Shown here one piece after another: positions 60,206-64,000 of a DNA stretch of 64,000 nucleotides. Origin of the DNA: Phoebastria nigripes (taxonomy: Eukaryota; Chordata; Aves; Procellariiformes; Diomedeidae); contig JAYKAV010002946.1 of assembly GCA_035582835.1 (NCBI GenBank), forward strand, positions 362,978 to 426,977, written 5' to 3'. Positions within the stretch are counted from its first letter, which is position 1. The number at the start of each line of letters is the position of its first letter. The position numbers and the translations under genes are program-made. The notes beneath the pieces are model-generated. The model did not search any database. It was given only the letters and a program-made list of their open reading frames with translations, and had not been told where the DNA came from.

Positions 60206-63200
60206 AGTTATTTAGTTACAAACTTTTTTTCTTCCTGGTTCACCCAAGGAACTGGTTTGCCAGCATCTCCCCTCCAAAGGGTAGACTTGCGGGCTGTCAA
60301 AATAAACAATTAAAGCCATACTTCAAGGAAATTAATAACAGCAAGAAAGAATCATGCTGCAAATAATTTGCAACTGGTCAATGGCTAGCCACTATGCCCT
60401 GCATTCCCTCAACCTGAAACTGAACTTTTTCCACAAATNTCAGGTGAACAGCAGAGTTTGGCAGTATCCAAAATGTCACAGCCAGCACCGCACAACCTCA
60501 CCGAAAGAAGATAATCTTTGCTACTAGGAGCTCAAGATCTAAATGGATTCATTTCTTTGGAAACCAATAGAAAAAGTCCTGTTGATAGCAGCTTATTGGG
60601 TCCACCCAAAACATTCCGGATGACTGCTAAACAAGAAATCTGGCTTGTTCAGAGAGTCAGATAGGAAATATTTACACACACACACATTATTTTTTTGCCT
60701 GAAGAGATACACAAATATTCTCTCTTAATCTGTAGTGAGGCAATCCTGACTCTGAAGGGCTGCTCAGTGTGGGACTGAATGCCTGCCATTCTGCACACCA
60801 CTTCTATTAGCAAGTTATTCTGAGAAGGGGAAATCTCTGTGGAAATTTTTTTCATATGCCTGGCATCACAAAAAAGGGAGAAATGGAGAGCTTAAACAAA
60901 ATCTCCCCAGCACCTCCAGAATCTTGTAACTGGAAAAGAAAANTGCATTTTCCATCTACATTTATGTAATTATCTTTTAACCTTTTACGTTGCTCCTACT
61001 ACTCAAAATTGGATGAGTTTTAAAACAATGACATGGTTTTTGGACTGTGGCAACAATGTTGTTATATTGAAGCCAAAGCACAGAAGCCGCCAATGCGATT
61101 CAGTTCTGCATTTAATCAAATTCATAACATCTGATAGATTTTTACCATCTTGCTCCTTCCTTTTTCTCCTCCCTTCTTCAGATAAGTTTACTCTTTTTTT
61201 CCTATTATTTATATCAGCTATTTTTCCAGTCATATCGCTAAACTTAAAAAGATAAAATAGTGAAGTTAGAAGCTGTCTGACCAGTTCAGCTTTTGTATGA
61301 GATATAATCATAAAAATTGGTTACATTATGTGCCTTTGCTCTAGCACCTAGAAAAGCAACTAAGCATTACAAGGAAGTCTGCATTTCCTTTGGTCACTCC
61401 TCCCTGTGCACAGCATTTCAGAGTGACCAGACAAAATTTAATGTTGTACATAAACTTGCCACCAAAACATAGCACAGTGACTCCACTGAATTTGAAAGCA
61501 ATACTACAAAGGCAAAATTTCAAAAGTTTTTCATCTCAAGTCATGCATGAGTCAATAAACCACTTAACATTAAAAATTAGTCAGCCTAACTATGTTGCAG
61601 AGGAAGACGTTAAATACCACTGCAACAATAAGTGTTAAAAATGAGCTTGTTAAAGTTCACAGGAACAAGAAATTAAAGATTGATAACAGTGCTAGTTCTG
61701 AGACCCTGCACGCATCCACCAGCTTAGAGCACAGCTCAAAACAGGCTATGTGTAAATGAAACTAGCATAAGACCTGTGACTTAATTATTTTATGAGGTGT
61801 TTCCACATTCTGTATTCAAAATGAGGTAAACCTACTAAAAAGACAGGAAAAAGAAGGGAGGGATGTCTTAGTTTTGCACGATGTTGTACTACTGTAGGCT
61901 TTCAGGAAAACACCACAAACATACCCATTTCATACAAGTTTTCTGAGATTTAACATGTTTTAGGCACACTTGAAAGCACACAGCTAAGAAATAGCTTTTT
62001 GTGACATTCATTTAGAGTGATGGAAATTCACTATGAAGCCGAAGGTCACTTTATTATAAACAATGAGCATGGACAGATTAACAAGGAGGCTCAACCAGCT
62101 CATACTCAAACCGTATCTCGGTGATTAAATAGATCTTACCCTGCCAACTTTTCTTAAGCACAAATGTTGGTGGAAGGAAATAAATGGAATAAGCCCATCG
62201 GTTGGGGAAGAGGGGAAAAAGAAGAGAAATTACTATAGATCATAAACTCACTTGGGAAAGGTCCCACCAGGCACCAGATGACCTTCATTTTTGCAATTGC
62301 AAAGGATAATAAAAAAAAATCTAATTTCAAAATCTAGAAGTGCATATATTTACAGGTAATGTGCCTTAATATTTTTACTGAAGTTTGTCATATTAAAAAA
62401 AATAATTAAGCAGTGCCAGCCTTTCATGTTAAATTCAAGTGAATCTGACCACAAACGCCAATCTGTCCAATATCTAGGGTCCTATACTGAAAGCTGAAGC
62501 GTTTGGGAATTTTAAGTTCAGCTTTAGCAATGAAGACCTTGAAAATCTCACTTATGCATCAGATTTAATTTTTGACATCAGTGTTTAATTTAGATATTGA
62601 CCAGGAGATGGCAGCAGTTCCCACTGAATTTATTTACATGCCTATGAAATTACAGCATATTAAATTGAAAAAAATATGGAACATACGCAAATTATAAATA
62701 TGAAATCATAAATCCTGCAGATGCTCTTAAAATATAATTCTTCATCAGGGACTGTATTATATGCGTATTTATATTTTACTTGCATCGTGATTATTTGCTT
62801 CTGGGTCACCTTCCAAAATGAATTAAAAATTGATATATTTTCATATGCCATGTCATATTCTTTGCAAGTCAGAAACCAATGATTTATTCCTTTATTTATA
62901 GATTCAGTAATAACACACTGCAGAACACAGAGTGCTCTGTGGGTAGTGGTGGATAAAACTTTTGAAGTGTGATTTACAGCTGTAAGGAAATGTCCACAAG
63001 TCAAGGATACAGATAGGATACGAATCCCAGGTATGACGATGTTACTAGTCCAAAGGGGACTGGAACAGGGATGGCGGGGGGGGGGGGGCTGCTTCACTGC
63101 TGGAAATAAGGAGGAGATATCTGGAGAGAGAAAGAGGGAGGAGACCGAAAAAAGAGAACAAAGGAGGACCTCTGTAAGCCCTCCAAAAGCCAAAAGCTCA

Positions 63201-63547
63201 CGTAAATCCCAAAAAGCTGTTTCAAATCATGACCAGTGTGCAAACATGTGTGAAAAAGAAATAAAATTAAGAAATAAGAAGGGCATAATGGATTTTAAGG
63301 TGAAGTTCATTAATGAATGCTGCTGTAGGTGACAATGGTATCGGAATCGAGAGTATGCTTAAGGCTTTTCTACACATTAACAGTGTTACAGTTTCATCTG
63401 CTTTCACAGGCTTCTTCATTATACCAGTGCAATCCTGTCAGCCACTGTATATTCAGTAATGCAAGAGTTCTCTTACAGTAACAATATTCATGTTGTTAAT
63501 AAATTTGAATCAGTTCCAACTGACATTTTATACTATAAGTGAAATAA
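60206..63547. other. AT-rich non-coding DNA
   Basis: No gene supported. A 177-codon minus-strand frame (62660-63193) starts at a non-ATG codon and crosses a G13 homopolymer (63076-63088), so I treat it as chance. A short CA run lies near 60671. Confidence 0.5.
63076..63088 (+). repeat. G13 homopolymer
   Basis: Thirteen G after ATGGC. Length is probably uncertain in the assembly. Confidence 0.95.
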
Positions 63548-63672
63548 ATATTATCATCCTCATTTAACAGTCAAAGAAACTTCACCTCAGAGTGCCTTCA
63601 AGTTACTCGGAGGTTCAGAGCAGAACCAGGAGTCGTCCCTAACTAGCTCCTACATCTTTTCTACCAAAACAC
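63548..63672 (-). mobile_element. MIR-like CORE-SINE fragment, antisense
   Basis: The plus strand follows the reverse complement of the MIR/CORE-SINE layout. It has TTATCATCCTCATTTAACAG (the 'atccccattttacag' block), AAAGAAACT, CTCAGAG, AAGTTACTCGG (the 'aagtnacttg' block), GCAGAACCAGGAGTCG ('gagccaggattcgaac', over the Pol III B box), and AGCTCC..CATCTTTTCTACC ('gctctt..ccac'). The middle, between the 'acttg' and 'cagag' blocks, has lost about 20 bp. Such elements are ancient and few in birds. Confidence 0.6.
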
Positions 63673-64000
63673 ATTGATATCTAGTGGAAAAGGGGTTAAA
63701 CCACTGTTGTAATGAAATTACTTTTCCAGTGTCCACTCAGAGCAGCTAGACAGGTCCCTGGGCTTGAAGGTACCCATCAACACAACACGTGGCCCCAACA
63801 GAGGCCGTACAGAGTAAAGAATAAAGACAACCATTTTTCCAGAGGAAAATTAAATAAACATTAAATTTACCTTCTTCACAATAGGCAAAGCATGCCTTGC
63901 AGGTTTAGTCATCACCACTGTAAGCGACACAAGGCAAACTCATCAGTATTGCTGAAGTTAAACCATGGCATCACCTAGAGGGGAGGCCAAAATAACTCCG
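63673..64000. other. Right end of the window; one possible micro-exon
   Basis: Nothing certain apart from the speculative 63871-63917 segment. Confidence 0.4.
63871..63917 (-). other. Weak candidate 47-nt micro-exon
   Basis: On the minus strand GCCTTGTGTCGCTTACAG is a good acceptor (ending 63918) and AAGAAG|GTAAAT an acceptable donor (63871/63870). One of three frames is open, reading VMTKPARHALPIVKK and ending on a codon boundary. With only 47 nt, an open frame is expected often by chance. It lies on the same strand as the candidate at 58283-58392. Confidence 0.18.

Noticed and set aside
62660..63193. 177-codon minus-strand open frame, the second longest in the window
   Set aside because: It starts at a non-ATG codon, crosses a G13 homopolymer of doubtful length, and has no domain or splice context.
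1..64000. tRNA genes, rRNA, CRISPR arrays, phage or bacterial systems
   Set aside because: No Pol III A/B-box pairs with cloverleaf arms, no rRNA-like blocks, no regularly spaced repeats, and the DNA is clearly vertebrate.

Overview
The window is nuclear DNA from a bird, most likely a neoavian. The best evidence is the repeats. There are CR1 (chicken repeat 1) LINE copies of several ages, one of which ends in the ATTCTGTG-ATTCTACG type of 3' terminal repeat. There is also a solo retroviral LTR whose TGTGCTGG...CATGACA ends I recognise from many bird genomes. The background is AT-rich and CpG-poor. I see no prokaryotic gene structure, rRNA, tRNA or CRISPR array, and no complete protein-coding gene. 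Most open frames over 60 codons look like chance, low-complexity tracts or CR1 remnants. The sequence reads as a gene desert or long introns.

Layout. 1-79 is an antisense CR1 ORF2 scrap cut by the window edge. At 2510-2595 lies a pure 86-nt poly(A). 13261-13912 is an antisense CR1 3' end, joined directly to an unclassified GC-rich block (13913-14780). 18100-19405 is an ancient sense-strand CR1, apparently split by a piece of another ancient CR1 lying antisense; a further old antisense CR1 3' end lies at 20440-20850. 22372-23857 is the best-preserved mobile element: a 5'-truncated, frameshifted CR1 with the FADD reverse-transcriptase motif, a 3' UTR and the terminal repeat. 50744-51330 is a 587-bp solo LTR on the minus strand with a 5-bp target-site duplication (AGTTT), a CRE, a weak TATA-like box and an ATTAAA poly(A) signal. 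63548-63672 resembles an antisense MIR/CORE-SINE. Between these are unique AT-rich DNA, G/T-only or A/C-only tracts, homopolymers and small tandem duplications.

Possible transcripts. A few places carry splice-site-like signals round an open or distinctive segment. The strongest is 37532-37905 on the plus strand, with a long pyrimidine tract and CACACAG acceptor and a GGAAAG|GTAAGT donor. A CpG-rich patch with an exon-like minus-strand frame lies 0.9 kb away (38817-38982). Weaker ones are at 25911-26110, 31154-31214, 58283-58392, 59736-60205 and 63871-63917. None could be assigned to a known protein family; they are hypotheses.

Assembly note: there are 26 isolated N bases, eight of them inside 378 bp of the young CR1. 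This suggests consensus ambiguity between repeat copies.
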